From Sipunculus nudus (taxonomy: Eukaryota; Annelida; Sipuncula; Golfingiida; Sipunculidae), in NCBI GenBank assembly GCA_026874595.1, contig CM049311.1:61136453-61200452 (forward strand): a stretch of DNA of 64,000 bases, given 5' to 3'. A program made the position numbers and the translations under genes. The notes under the pieces were generated by a model, which did not search any database, had not been told where the DNA came from, and saw only the letters and a list, made by a program, of their open reading frames with translations. This document shows positions 21,422-34,680 of the stretch, piece after piece; position 1 is the stretch's first letter, and every line of letters begins with the position of its first letter.

Positions 21422-24400
21422 TCAGTGGAAATGAGGTAACATCTTGTTCCATTTCTTCACATGTAAAGACATTTTATCTTTACTTTGTGCAACAGTATAC
21501 TCAGTGTTTTGTACAGATATTATTCTACGAACGAAATCTGCAAAAAGGTCGACTCCATGTTCTTTTCTATTAAAATATAGAGTAAGTTTATACGTCAATA
21601 TAATTTGATTGATTAAAAAATTTTCTGTCCCTGGTAGAACTCCTAATAAAACAGTTTTCCTACAAATACACGGCAGTATAATGCCTACTGATTCAAACCA
21701 CGATTGTATTTTAAAATATAGGTTCTTTGAGACAAAACATTAAAAAAAGAGATGTGTAATAGTCTCATATTCAATATGACAATACAAACAGCGTGGAGTA
21801 TCAGACAATTTCCATTTATGTAACCAATAGTTAACTGGTAAATAATTATGTATCACTTATGTATCAACTCTCTGCCGTACATATCTAAGGAAGTTTGATG
21901 TATTAAAATATAAAATTGTTTCAAGTCTTCTGGACATATATTTGTGGTTTTAACCCAGTTGTTTTCTTGTGTAGGTGGTACTAATATTTGTTTAATCAAT
22001 ACTTTGTACACTGCCCTTGAGTCTAATTTTAAAGGGTTACATATTCCACCAATTGTTTGAATAAAATCACATCAATCTTTCATTACAGTTTCTAACTGCC
22101 CAGGAGCCTTTGATTTTACTCTTTCAATCCAATCCTTTGGTACTGCATCAACAATTGACCTCCATGGCATAAATTCTCTTACTGATATAGCTGGATAAGC
22201 CCTCTGTAACTCATTCCAGGTATAAAGGTTACCTGTTGCAGTCATCAGGTCTCCAACTGTTTTAATATTATGAACATCAAGAGAAGGGTATTGAAATGAC
22301 TTACTATTTATCTTTAAGAAAGAATTGTTCCAGAGTGACTGTATTCTAACCTCTTCTGCTGACTCTGGAATCACTGTTACATAATAAGACCACTCATACA
22401 GACATTTTTTGTAAAATGATAACATGTTTCCTGGAACCCTCTTCACGTCAATATTTGAAGACACTGACATTGCCCCTCCAATAGATTTTAAATAATATCG
22501 TGGTATAATTTTCCAAGTTGCATCACCACCCGCAATCAAACGTTTGATCCACATTATGTTTTGTGTTTTTAATCGAGTTTTTACATCTGGAAACTTTATT
22601 CCACCCATTTCATAATCGCTAATAATTGCATTATATTGAACCTTTGGTCTTTTGCCATTCCATAAAAACTTCCTTAAGTATTGTGTGACATTTTCAACAA
22701 ATAATTTTGGTGCAATACACATATTACATACGTATAATATTTTTGACATTGCTATTGTTCGACATATTTCTGTCCGACCAAAAAGTGTAAGGGTTCTGCA
22801 TGACCACATATTTAGAACTGACTTTAACTTGGATTCTGTACTAAGGAAGTTTCATCTGTAACATATATCGGTATCATATGAGAAAAAGATTCCTAGTATC
22901 CTGATAGCAGAACATGTTAAGTCCACCCATTTACAGGATATTGGTTTCTCTTGTCTGGCCTTCCAGTCACCCAACCAGGCTGCCTCTGACTTATCAAAAT
23001 TAACTCTAAGTGTTGTATACTGTTCAAACAATTCAAAAATAGATATCAACGACTTGAATGAATGTATGTCTGATAAGAAAAAGGTAATATCGTCTGCAAA
23101 CAGTGTTAGCTTAATCTCGTTGTTCCCTACTGTAATACCTTTTACATTCATACTGTTTCTAACCATTTGTGTCAGAACTTCCATGACAAGGATAAACAGA
23201 TATGGAGCAATTGGGTCTCCCTGTTTTGTGCCCCTTGATAAGGTAAAATAGTTAGAGGAGAATCCATTATTTAAAACGCAACTCGAGGAAATAGTATGCA
23301 ACAGTTTGATCCACTTGATGAACATGGGTCCAAAACCAAGGCGGTTTAGCACACTCAGTATAAAACTTTGATCCACTGAATCAAATGCTGCAGCAAAGTC
23401 CGCTCCAAATAATATTCCAGTTTTATTTTCATTTTTGCAAAATTCAGTTATATCTGAAATCAGTCTTATTGAATCACCTATGTATCGTCCTGGCACAAAC
23501 GCAGTTTGATCTATATGAACTAATTTTTGTAGAACTTTACTTAACCTAGATACTAATATTTTACTTAATACTTTACAATCTACATTTATCAGGCTGATAT
23601 AGGGCGCCAAGCATTAATATATCTTACATCTTTGCCTTTCTTTTCTATAAGTGTAATAACGCTTTGTCTCTGGCTTACGGTCAACTCTCCAACTTGATAA
23701 CTTTCATTTAAACAAGCGGTCAGCTCTTTCCCCAATACTCCAAAGAAACTCAGATAAAATCCCTTGCTTAAACCATCATTACCTGGTGTCTTGTTATTGG
23801 CCATGGATTTAATAGCCGTATGTACATCTGCTCCATTTATCATTCCATCACATGAAACTGCTTCTTCATCATATAATACAGGTAGGTCATAGACAGTTTG
23901 CAAGAAATTATCAAAGTCTGTTTGTGTTTTATTGATTTTTCTCATGAACTTATCTGAATAATAATTGTATATCTGAGACATAATATCTTTGGGTTTTGTA
24001 ATCTCCCTGTTGTTCACTAGTAACTTCCTGATACAAGTCTTACTTTTATTTCTATGTTCTAAATTTAAAAAATATTTATTACTACGCTCACCTTGCTCAT
24101 GCCATTTGGCCCTTGAGCGAATAATTATACCTTGTGTGATTTTATTATAGCAATCCTCTAATTTATTTTTAATATTGATATATTTCTCTCTATTAACTTC
24201 ATTAGGTTCTCTATCTAATTCGCTCTCCATTTCTTTCATTTCTTTTTCTAATGATATATATTCTTCTTTAGAATCTTTTTTCTTCTTTTTAGAGTATTTT
24301 ATTGTAAATTTCCGTATACTATATTTAATATATTCCCATTTCCTCCGCACATCTAACTGTAACTGGTCCGCCTCAGACTTTACAAAAATAATATGCTCCT

Positions 24401-25213
24401 TCATTTTATTCACATAGTTTATATCTTTAATCAATGAGCAATTAAATTTTCAAAATGATGGCCCATGGGATCTTTCACTCACGCCACGTATTTCAAGTTC
24501 GACAGCGGAATGATCAGATCCTACGCTGGGTATGACTGTACAAGTTGAAATTAATGGGTTGTAATGATGAGGAAACTAAGAAAAAATCAAGTGACGTAGC
24601 GTAAGCGGATTTAATCTTCTCCATGTGTACCGCCTGGCCTAAGGATTCCTAATACGCCATATATCACATAATTCCAGTGACTCCATAATATTATTCATAG
24701 TTTCAATTGTGTTATATTTCAAAGCCAAGATAAAACCACTTGCATCATTGTGAGAAAAACAAAAGTTAAAATTTCCTCCCCAGATTATCTGAGTACTCTC
24801 TTCCAGCTTCAATTCATTATTTACCAAGTTAAATACATGTCTATAACAACTAACTTACCCTTGTTCACTATTTGGGCCATAGACATTAATTATTTGAAAT
24901 GCTGAGCCTTAAATTCTGCAATATATCAAAACATATCTGCCATCTAAATAAGTAATATTATTAAGCAGAGTAAATTCTAAATGTTCTCCTATAAGTATCA
25001 GTCCTCCCCTGGCGTGGTTTGTGCCATGTGAAAAGAACATCTGTCCTCTTTATTGATTTTTCCAAGCCTGTTCACACTTACTATCTGAATGAGATTCCTG
25101 TACAAAACATATACCATGTCTAATTCCATGTTTGTAACACCAGTTAAAAAATTTTCTCCTTTTACATAATTTCTTTTACCATTTGCATTGATTCTAAAAA
25201 TTTTAAATTTCAT
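21422..25213 (-). pseudogene. LINE ORF2: AP endonuclease, reverse transcriptase, C-terminal zinc knuckle
   Basis: From MKFKIFRINANG at 25213 the reading can be followed for about 1264 codons, the usual ORF2 length for L1/Tx1 elements. The endonuclease domain (25213-24480) shows LQESHSDSK, FSHGTNHARGG, INVYGPNSE, WGGNFNF, RRYTWRR and SVGSDHSAVELEI. After a charged linker (24430-24100), the reverse transcriptase (about 23900-22850) shows TPGNDGLSKGFY, QTAFVPGRYIGDSIRL, GADFAAAFDSVD, SRGTKQGDPIAPYLF and the catalytic LTLFADDITFF. The distal part has WIKRLIAGGDATW, and near 21800 a knuckle CLYCHIEYETITHLFF with a stop before its last Cys. At least two frameshifts (near 24900 and 23600) and several stops (including 22849-22851) inactivate it. 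Confidence 0.88.
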
Positions 25214-25392
25214 ATATTCGTCGATGAATGTGTCCAAGATAGTAGTTCCATATAACTGAAAGCAGAACTTTGCAAAACATGCAATACTTGAAAGAAATGC
25301 TCATAGTGGTTCCATGTGAAACAGATTGTAATATTGAATAAACCCACAGTAGTATTTAGATTCACCAAAAACATAATAGAACATACACATGA

Positions 25393-28314
25393 ACAAGTGA
25401 CCCATGGGTCATGACGCTCAGCTGACTGGGAAGAGATTCACAAAAGGAAATTTTATCATCAGAATGGTAGATACCCATTCAACTGAAGCATCAAACAGAT
25501 TAACCAACAGGCCAAGATTTAGTCTGTATTTATATATCTGAAAAATAGAGAAAAAATGTGTAAACTTTAAAAACTAGAATACGGGTAGCCGACAAGTGAC
25601 TACGTGTATCTGCCAAAATCAGAGTGAAGTGAGGCATGGATTGAGTGGCAAGGGGAAACAGAGTGAGGTATGTTGCATATTAGCATGGATGTCTGCAGCC
25701 TAAATGTGTATGTAGGTTGTGCAACCTACCACAAATCCAGAAAGCTGTCCAAGTTGTATACATATGCAAAATTTTAGGCAGGAAAGTCAAACCACTACAT
25801 GGATATGAGTGATTTTAGCCCACGGCAGACAAACAGACAGACGCTGTGCAAAAATGGTTGCAGTTTTGTGTATGTGAGATCTAAACACAAGCACAATTTT
25901 GGCCCAATCTGTCAAATGGTTCCTGAGATATTAGCTTGGATGTGTGCAGCGTTAACTAGAATGTAGGTGGCGCCACCTGTCATAAAATCAAGAAAGCTAT
26001 CCAGGATGTATAAAACTGCAAAATTTTAGGCAGATATGTCAAACCACTGCCGAGATATGAGTGACATTATTGCACGGCAGACAAACAGACAGACGCTGTG
26101 CAAAAATGGTTGCAGGTGGCGCCACCAGTTTAGCGTATGATAAAGAGCTATGTTAGATCTATATACATGCAAAATTTTGGCCCGATCGGTCAAACGGTTC
26201 CCGAAATATGAGCTTGGATGTCATCAGCGTGAATGAGAATGTAGGTGGCGCCACCTGTCATAAAATCAAGAAAGCTATCCAGGATGTATACGCATGCCGA
26301 ATTTCAGGTGAATTAGTCAATTCAGTGCAGAGATTTGAGTGATTTTAACCAAAGGCAGATGAACAGATGGACACTGTGCAAACATGGTTACAGGTGGCGC
26401 CGCCATTTTTTTGTGTATGTTATAGAGCTATCCAAGGGCTACATTAGTATAAATTTTATTTCCTGATCAGTCAAACGGTTCCCGAGATATGAGCTTGGAA
26501 AGCTGATAAAATCAAGTCCCAGAGGAGCTCTCTGGAAATGAACGCGGCAACGGCGGAGGAACCCGGTCAAAAACATAGTATCCACAAAACTTCGTTTTGG
26601 CGGGTACAAAAATACAGGTGGCTCCACCAGTCTGCAGAAACTAATAAAAACACTTACAAACATCAATATCCATGCAAAGAATCATGGTGATCTCCCCATT
26701 AGTTGTTCAGATACTTCAGCTTTTGTATCAAATTGTCCATTATTCTGAAGGATTCTTCGGAGTCCTATAGCTTGAAGGATATGGGTAACAGAGACCTAAT
26801 TTTAAGTTTCCACAGGCACTTTTCATGGGCCTTCTTGCATGACAAGAATGAAGATTCTAGGTCCAGTTGTTGCGATTTGTACCCTGTTGACAGATAACCA
26901 CATCTTTAAAGGTATCAAAAAAAGAGAAAAAAAATCGTAAAAATTTGAAAAAAATAGAGGTGGCACCACCAGTCTGCAGGTACTGATGAAACACCTCTTG
27001 ATCAATATGTATGCCAAAAATCATGACCATCAGTGTTGTAGTTATTGAGATGTTGCAGTTTGTTTTTATCAAATTTTCCATTATTCTGGGGGGTTATTGG
27101 GAGCCCCCCATAGCTCAAAGGATATGGGTAACAGAGACCTTATTTCAGGTTTCCATGCAGACTTTTTATGGACCTCTCAGTGTGTCAAGAATGAAGATTC
27201 TAGATCCAGTCTTTATGATTTGTGCCCTGTTAACAGCTGTTCACATTTTTAAATTCGTAAAAAATCGAAAAATTCAGGTGGCGCCACCAGTCTGCAGGAA
27301 GTGATGGAACATCTCATGATCAATACGTATGCCAAAAATCATGACCATCAGTCAAGTAGTTAATGAGATATTGAAGTTTTTGTATGAAATTTTTTACTTT
27401 TCTGGGGGGTACTTTGGGGCCCCATAGCTCGAAGGATATGGGTAACAGAGATCTAATTTATGGTTTCCACGGAGACTTTTAATAGGTTTCTCAGTGTGTC
27501 GAGAATGAAGATTCTAGGTCCAGTGGTTACGATTTGTGCCACGTTAACAGATGACAGCATCTTTAAACGTCTCAAAAATAGAGGAAAAAATTGTAAAAAA
27601 ATCGAAAAATACAGGTGGCGCCACCAGTCTGCAGGAACTTATGGAACATCTCATGATCAATATGTATGCCAAAAATCATGACCATCAGTGTTGTAGTTAT
27701 TGAGATATTGAAGTTTTTGTATGAAATTTTTTACTATTCTGGGGGGTACTTTGGGGCCCCATAGCTCAAAGGATATGGGTAACAGAGTCCTAATTTCTGG
27801 TTTCCAAGGAGATTTTTCATGGACCTCTCAGTGTATCAAGAATTAAGATTCTAGGTCTAGGCCTCTACGATTTGTGCCTTGTTAACAGATGTTCACATTT
27901 TTAAAGGTCTCAAAAATAGAGAAAAAAAATTGTAAAAAATCGAAAAATACAGGTGGCGCCACCAGTCTGCAGGAAGTGATGGAACATCTCATGATCAATA
28001 TGTATGCCAAAAATCATGACCATCAGTCAAGTAGTTAATGAGATATTGAAGTTTTTGTATGAAATTTTTGACTTTTCTGGGGGGTACTTTGGGGCCCCAT
28101 AGCTCGAAGGATATGGGTAACAGCGACCCAATTTCTGGTTTCCAAGGAGATTTTTCATGGACCTCTCAGAATCCCAAGTTACAAGGTTCTAGGTTCAGCG
28201 GTTACGATTTGTGCCTGGTTAACGGACGGACAGACGGACAGACGGACAGACGGACGACGGACAAAGAGTGATCGCTATAGCTCAGATGACTTTCAGTCAG
28301 CTGAGCTGAAAAAA
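25393..28314 (-). mobile_element. family H element nested in the LINE
   Basis: The 5' hairpin (28314-28276, reverse complement of TTTTTTCAGCTCAGCTGAC..) is followed by CACTCTTTGTCCG and a GGACAGAC tract (28223-28262). Five long units run leftwards with cores at 27953, 27615, 27278, 26951 and 26620, spaced 327-338 bases. Three of these are perfect GTGGCGCCACC. A family A element (25573-26607) splits the sixth unit. The 3' end has CAGTCAGCTGAGCG, the perfect hairpin GACCCATGGGTC and CTTGT before T at 25393. It sits between ORF1 and ORF2 of the LINE, so it arrived later. Confidence 0.82.
25573..26607 (-). mobile_element. family A element nested in the H element
   Basis: The 5' end, GTACCCGCCAAAACGAAGTT (from 26606), folds with TTTTGTGGATAC; TATGTTTTTGACCGGG then follows. 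Six units of about 130-150 bases follow, three with perfect palindromes (26245, 26116, 25967). The 3' end has a GGCAGATACACGTAGTC-type inverted repeat of the 5' terminus, CACTTGTCGGCTACCCGT and ATTCTAGT at 25573. Host sequence on both sides joins in frame with the H unit: CACCTGTATTTTT on one side and AAAGTTTACACATTTTTTCT on the other match an uninterrupted H unit near 13786-13815. Confidence 0.85.
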
Positions 28315-28534
28315 CGACATCCATCAAACATATACAGAAATTAACATGACTGGTACCCTGATCAAGCTTGGGCAAATAGTCCATTGAATGAAATAGGTAA
28401 CATAAAAGCATTTAAATATGTATGCCTTCTCATATATATTTATACATACAGTATTGATATAAAGAGTCCTTTACGCATGATAACAAATATATGTCAATAG
28501 CAGACATGCAAGTGGATGTGAAGAAAAATGCATA

Positions 28535-29344
28535 TCATCTGCTAAGGATTTCATTAAGGCTTTCACCATAGTTCACTCTATGAATTTTATCATCATTTGA
28601 TTTGGCAAACACCTTGCCATTCCAGGTCCATGCGTCTTTTATTCTACTGTCATTTTTAGTCCTATTGTAAAGTTTTTGCATCTCGATGCACATGTCATCT
28701 AAAATTACAATCCCACTGTTTTTAAGTTTCTTTCTTTCCTTCAGCACTCTAAGTTTGTCATCATTGCACATAAACTTGACAATGATGCCCCTGTTTGATT
28801 CTCTATTGTATGGCCCTACTCTGTGAGCAACATCAATGGCACTACTATCAATCTACAAGTCAAGTTTACCCCTAAACAGAGATAATGCTACCTGTCTGGT
28901 GTCCTCTTTTTTACTATTGTCTATAACACCCAAAATTCTTATGCTATCCTTCCGCGAGTACTGTTCATTTTTTACAGCAAGTATTTTGCCCTCTTTTGCA
29001 GTGCCACTAACATTTTCATATTCCTTTAACAAGGTTGCATTCTCGTTCTGCAGTCTAGAGACCTCTGCCTCTAGTTTATTGATTTTGATTTCCAAGGGAT
29101 TGACCAACTTTTCTTTTATTTACTCTTCTATTTCAATAACAACTGATGTTCTAAATTCTGCAATAATATCTCTCTTAAATTCTTCTAATATTTCTCTTAA
29201 TCTAGTTTCTGTTAATGTACCCATGTTGTCTTCTGAGAAAATAGATTCTGGACACTGTTTGATCTTTTTAGATGTTACAATAGTGGAATCTGAAGATGAA
29301 CTTGAACAATCTGACCTTGTCCTTTTACTATCTTCTTTTGACAT
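28535..29344 (-). pseudogene. LINE ORF1, coiled coil plus RNA-binding-like domain, two in-frame stops
   Basis: One frame runs from the ATG at 29344 to a stop at 28535 (about 269 codons), broken by a TAA near 29120 and a TAG near 28855. The N-terminus is charged and Ser-rich (SDCSSSSSDSTIV). Next comes a predicted coiled coil with leucine/isoleucine spacing (NKLEAEVSRLQNENATLLKE). RKDSIRILGV opens the RRM-like region typical of L1/Tx1 ORF1p, followed by IDVAHRVG, GIIVKFM, KERKKLKNSGIVI and AWTWNGKVFAK. These motifs match the ORF1 proteins of animal Tx1/L1 elements, which coat LINE RNA as a chaperone. Loss is through point changes, not deletions. Confidence 0.82.
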
Positions 29345-29835
29345 TCTAATAATTACATAGTAAAAGAGTAAGTAATACTAAATGTCACAAATACTAATAA
29401 CATAACATATTACTTGCTGGCTGATACATTGGCCCAAGCTTACCTAGATTCAAAATAACATGGTGACCAGGTTCATTGGGTACCTGTTGTGTAACCTGGT
29501 GTGTCTGTCAAAGCAGGCTTTAGTGACCACTGGAGCGTTGAGACTCCAATTATTCAATTTAAATCCCCCTTTACAAATCAAGTGACTGGCCCACAAACCT
29601 AAGACCAAAATTTTCCTCTCCCACTAGTGAAACCAAAGCAAAAAAAAACCCCTGTTTCTCTTAAAAATATTACACTAAAGACCACAAAATTGTGAAAAAG
29701 TGTCCAAAGTACCCTTATACAATCATGTGCCAATTTTTACTAGTAGTACTCACTCAGTTCCTGAATTAAAAAACCAAAATGTGAGCTCCACTCAAACCAT
29801 GTGTTGCCTGCTTGAGAGCACCAGACCACCCAATC

Positions 29836-29847
29836 GGCTTGACAATT
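29836..29847. repeat. LINE target site duplication, 5'-side copy
   Basis: GGCTTGACAATT, identical to 20577-20588, directly follows the 5' end of the LINE. Confidence 0.75.
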
Positions 29848-32700
29848 AAACTGAACGATAAGATATTGGTATTCTTTCACCCTCATTGAACTTTGAAAAC
29901 ATTTGCTTAGAAGCTCGGAAATTTCATCTATCCATTAAGTAGCCACTTCGAAAATTGTCTACAAAATTTAAACATTCTTAAACTGATGCAATGTTAATCA
30001 TACGCATATTAACCGAACTCCCAGAATTGAATAAAATCGTGGATTATATATGTTGTCGCCCATGGTGTGTAGGTGTATCACATGATTTGCAGATGGTTCA
30101 TCTATACTCACTCATAAAATCATCTTCCAGCATTCCACAAATACAAGATAAGACCGATAGCTGCTTCCAGCACTATATAATAAACACTTTATTAATCGAT
30201 TAATTTATGAACTCATGATAATCGGCTGCTACGATACCTTGTTTTTAAATGTGGAAAAAACAAAAGCAGCCCACGAGTGCATAATACGCCCGACGTATGT
30301 CTTGTGGCCTCTGACCTCATTACAACAAGCAAGGATTTGCTGAGAATTGAATTTAGATGAGAAACACAATTGGAATATATTTATTTAGTTTCATGAAAAT
30401 CCATCAGATTTTTAGGGAGTCATCACTAGTCACTACACATCCAAAGTATGGTGACCTCTGGGCTAAAAAAATTATATATATATGTGTGTGGAAATTGCCG
30501 AGAATCGAACGTCGGCGAGATATTATAGTGGGTAACATTTCTTTTGAGTTTCATTAAAATACTTCGTATTCCTAGTAAGTCATCACGGCAAAAGCACAAA
30601 GACGCCTGGTGACCTCCGAGGGATGAAGATTTTATGGCTTATGACCTAAATACATGCAATGGTGCAAGTAAGTCCGTCCATAGCATTCACATATCAGTAG
30701 CATTCCCGAATATTCATGATATGTCAGTTCTGGGTATCTATATTATAATTAACTGACAGTCTCACTCCACTTTTGTCAAGATACTTCGTGGCCATACGTC
30801 GGATATTCATGTTTTTGGTTTTGATCTGTCAGGGATGATGCCATGTGTGTTCTAAGGAGGGGTTTGTGTCATTTTCCATATGTTTACCTTAATCCTGAAC
30901 TATCTGAATCTCTCCCCCTGCCTGATGTAGCGCCGTCTGCCAAACTGCGCCAGATCACCCCAGGTCTAGCTGTAGTACACTATTTTACCACCTGGGCACA
31001 GCACTACACCTATTCTTAGCCCCCACCCCAGCCCCATCATATTGCTTTGCTGAGGGCACTTTTGAAATTTGACCATACAACATCAATAACAGTTTTGCGC
31101 CTCATTTGAATGATTTTACAGTTTAATTCTTATACATTTTTTTCTCAATGTTGTTATGTGCACAACGTGTATCTACTTTTCAGACAACTCTGGCCTGAAT
31201 GGAGTGAAGTAAAAATGAACCCTCTCAATCAAATGTGATGCTACGCATATAAAACAAAACAAAGGGGTCCCTATTATCACCTGTAATGATGGCTAGAACC
31301 CATCCAGAACTAGTCAAACAACTCAATACTCAAGTTTCATCTTATCCCCGTCTCATTGCCTCCCAATGATCTCGGTCCATGTCAACTCCCCAGTTGAAAG
31401 CCCGTCCCGTACAAACAAGGTCGAGGTCTCGCGGAGCTGTCCATGCACCAGAAGGGATAGTATAGGCTATATGTATAACGGGTGGTAAATGGATGGAGAG
31501 ACAACCAGAATATATATCTTTTCACCTAAAATATTATAGTATGGACGGTCACAATAGACATTAAAGACAGAACAGATATCCTTTCACAATATATATCATA
31601 ACTGGTGGTAGTAGCACCAAAGCGTTGTCATGCACTAACTCTAAGAACAAAAAATGCCCGTTTTTCAGTCTTGAAGATTTGGAAAAGATGATGCCGAGTA
31701 TCTCCTGAAGGTTTCTATCCATATTTGTCTTTAATTTAGAATTTAAGGACTTTGACATCATTTCCCGTAAGGTCTGTCATAGCGGCCATATACAATGTGA
31801 GTGTAAAATTTGAATAGGTTTATGACGACGTTTAACTGTATTTTAACTGTAGATATATGTATTTGAACCACGTATTTATAATCGTGCTTCGTTTATCCGT
31901 AGATTACCTTATCCCGCAAACCAAAATACACAATCATGTTGCACCAACCGATGGTAAGAAACGTCGACTCCTGTGGTTTAGTTACGAGGTCAAAATATTG
32001 TTTAGTTTAGAACTATATCGCCTTAAACATATCTTTATATGCATCTGGGTAGCTTTGCTTTACTGGGATATTTTATCTGATAGATAGGTCTTTTTATAAA
32101 GCTATGTACACATTCATACGTAATCCATTACCTTTATCCGGCAACGGCAGTGGCAACGGGGAAGACAGTTCTTTGGCTTTCGCCCGCCGATTACTGGTTC
32201 TAACTCCACAAATACAAAGTCCACAAAACTTCTAACGCCCTCCTCGGCTCAATAAACACTGTCCCTTAGTACCAATAATCGTCCCTCATGGAACCGGCTT
32301 TTATTTTACTGCCGCAAAGAAACTTCGGGAAAGTTCTAGTCAACAGATGTTCTACAGACTTCTCTACATGAAAATTACCAGCTAAGCATCCAAGAAGCAT
32401 CTAGACCTCCAGAATTTTCTGTCAGCTTATTCTTACAAACCGTAGTCCAGTAAGTTCTATTGCTTGATACACGAACAACCGATCTACTGATCAACACAAC
32501 TAATGATAAAAATAAACACAACACTATTAAATTTTATTAACCGGTAATTTCAGTTAATGTCAATATTTAAGAGGATATTGTCGCGCTGGACGTCCATCCT
32601 TATGAACAAAACACGTGCAATTTGGCCTCCGATTATTAATTTTACTAGATTAATGTGTACATTAACCAATGATCTTTTTTTAGACAACCCTTATGCATGA
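29848..32700. other. no gene recognised; weak two-copy repeat near 30350-30620
   Basis: AGTTTCATGAAAATCCATC..GGAGTCATCAC..GGTGACCTC near 30390 recurs loosely near 30548 as AGTTTCATTAAAATACTTC..TAAGTCATCACGG..GGTGACCTCC. A local CpG-richer patch lies at 32130-32330. Reading frames here are short and lack family matches. Confidence 0.5.
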
Positions 32701-32712
32701 CGGTTTTTTTTT

Positions 32713-32729
32713 GGGGGGGGGGGGGGGGG
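32713..32729. repeat. 17-base G homopolymer
   Basis: Uninterrupted G run followed by AGGTCAGACCCCCTG. Confidence 0.95.
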
Positions 32730-34473
32730 AGGTCAGACCCCCTGCTCTTAACCAACGATCTTTATTAGACATATTTTATGCATGACACCCGTTGACCCCT
32801 CCATGCAAAAAAAAAACCTGGACCGCATCCTGTCAGATAAGAATTAATCTTATAAGTTTTCTGGGACTTTAGCGTGAAAGTTCCCTGGAAATATATGTCC
32901 GCTCCGTGTGTGTAGTGACACTCACTGCTTGGTTATTAATGTGCGAACACTTATTACTGATACGCAGCATGTCGCCTCTCGTGCTTCGAGCATCTGTACA
33001 TGTAGAGCGTATTTTTATGCCCTTTTGATATTGAGTTATATACTGTAGCTATAAATTGAAGCTATATATCGCCAATAGACTGTCACACCGAATTAAAACC
33101 TCCACAACTTTAATGTTTCATACACCAGCATATGACAGATTGATCCTTGATTTGCTAATGTATAAATATATATAGTCGGTCCCGTTTAATTGAATATCGT
33201 ATTTGTAAATCGATTATATTCATTTAAGCGGGCAATATGAATTAACGGGGTGTTAATCTTCAAGGTTGTAGCCGTCACTATAACAATATGAATTGCAATC
33301 GGGTGGCTTGCGTGTGTTTTTCGTAGTAGTATTCAGAAAGTTCTGAATTTATCTGTTTAGGAATTTTGCATTTAATGATGTTTCAATTCATTACTTATAT
33401 ATTTTATTTATTTATTATTTCTACAACTTCTATGGAAACAATACTGTATATTCACCTGTTTGCATTATTATTTATAAAAAAAAAGATCTTACTGCCAATG
33501 GCTGACAGTTTACAGATCAGGATAATATATCAAATGTTGAAAAAAGGTTTAATACGATTCCTCAAGGATTTTGAGTTATCATTAAGCACTTTATTTGTTT
33601 CAACTAAAAATATAAACAATAACTGAGCATCCACCTGTTCGTGTATAATATCTATTAAAAGGGATGCTGCTAAATGGCTGACAGCTTAATGATCACGTGA
33701 ATGTGTCAGTGGTCACGAAGTTTAACAAGATTCTTAAAAGATTTTGATTTTTGTAACACGTATTGTCTTCTTTTTTAACTATAAAAAAACTTTCTGCATG
33801 TTTACCTGTTCATGTGTGGTCTTTAAAAAACGACGTTTCTTGAAAACGTCCTTCCGCCAGAAATCATTTCTACTCAAAACCATTGTGAGTACGCAGTGTG
33901 CATGGCCGGCTGTATAACGATCACGTGAATATGTCAAAGGTCAATAAGGTGAAAGGCCAAATAAGGCAAGCAAAATACAGATTCATACTTCGAGTTAACT
34001 ATAAAAAACGAATCGATACTGTTTTCGATTTTATTATGAATTACAAAACATATTCGCCGATTGACCGAGCAGGTAATGCTCTAGAATAGAGACCATGTTT
34101 ATAGCGTATCCCGTGTTTATAATGCAATCTATCCTGTTACAGTTTGTCCGGGGAGCACGTGTAGAGTTAACGCATCAAACACATATTTAATCAAGCATAT
34201 AAATAAGAAGGGGAAACCAATAGAGCCGGTAGCTCGAGTCATATTATCAAAGGCTGATTAGAAAAAAAGTGGTCAGTGGTCCATGAGGTTACCCTTCATA
34301 CCTGTCGGGCGAGCAATATCAAAGGCTAATTAGCGCACCGGACGGTCCGTGAGATATACGTATATATATTTATATATACATTTTCTAGGCGCTTCTGTTT
34401 TTTGCCTTTGTATCGTATTCATCCTTTGATGTTTAATCATCTCCGTGTCTTCATTTGCTTTTTAATTTAACTG

Positions 34474-34475
<2 letters not shown>
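32730..34475. other. no gene; degenerate repeat of about 200 bp
   Basis: AATGGCTGACAG or GGCCGGCTG near 33497, 33674 and 33902, followed by GATCACGTGAATRTGTC (the last two) and a TTTAA..GATT block, suggest three worn copies of one unit. Direct ATATCAAAGGCTRATTAG words occur at 34243 and 34317. Confidence 0.45.
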
Positions 34476-34477
<2 letters not shown>

Positions 34478-34521
<44 letters not shown>

Positions 34522-34577
34522 TTAAATGCTGTGATATTAAGGTCTAAAGTCTCCATAGAACGGGATCTGAAGAGGAT

Positions 34578-34647
<70 letters not shown>

Positions 34648-34680
34648 CATATACATATATATATTTATATATATAGTTAT
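34478..34680. repeat. two long (AT)n microsatellites
   Basis: TA repeats at about 34478-34516 and 34578-34644 with TA-rich tails to 34680; a looser TATATTT region follows to 34810. Confidence 0.93.

Larger units (their letters stand above)
20587..29835 (-). mobile_element. full-length L1/Tx1-type LINE, interrupted by a nested H element
   Basis: On the minus strand the element starts GATTGGGTGGTCTGG at 29835. It carries ORF1 (29344-28535) and ORF2 (25213-21422), and ends in AATAAA plus a ten-base A run (20596-20587). A 12-bp direct duplication, GGCTTGACAATT, flanks it. The reconstructed target, GACAATT/AAAC, fits L1-type endonuclease cleavage. Removing the nested insertion (25393-28314) leaves about 6.3 kb, normal for this clade. 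The 5' untranslated region is about 490 bases and the 3' region about 830. Both ORFs are broken, so the copy cannot move alone. Confidence 0.85.

Noticed and set aside
26609-28200. CRISPR-like regular repeats
   Set aside because: Spacing is 327-338 bases with the whole unit repeated, in animal DNA; these are HINE tandem units.
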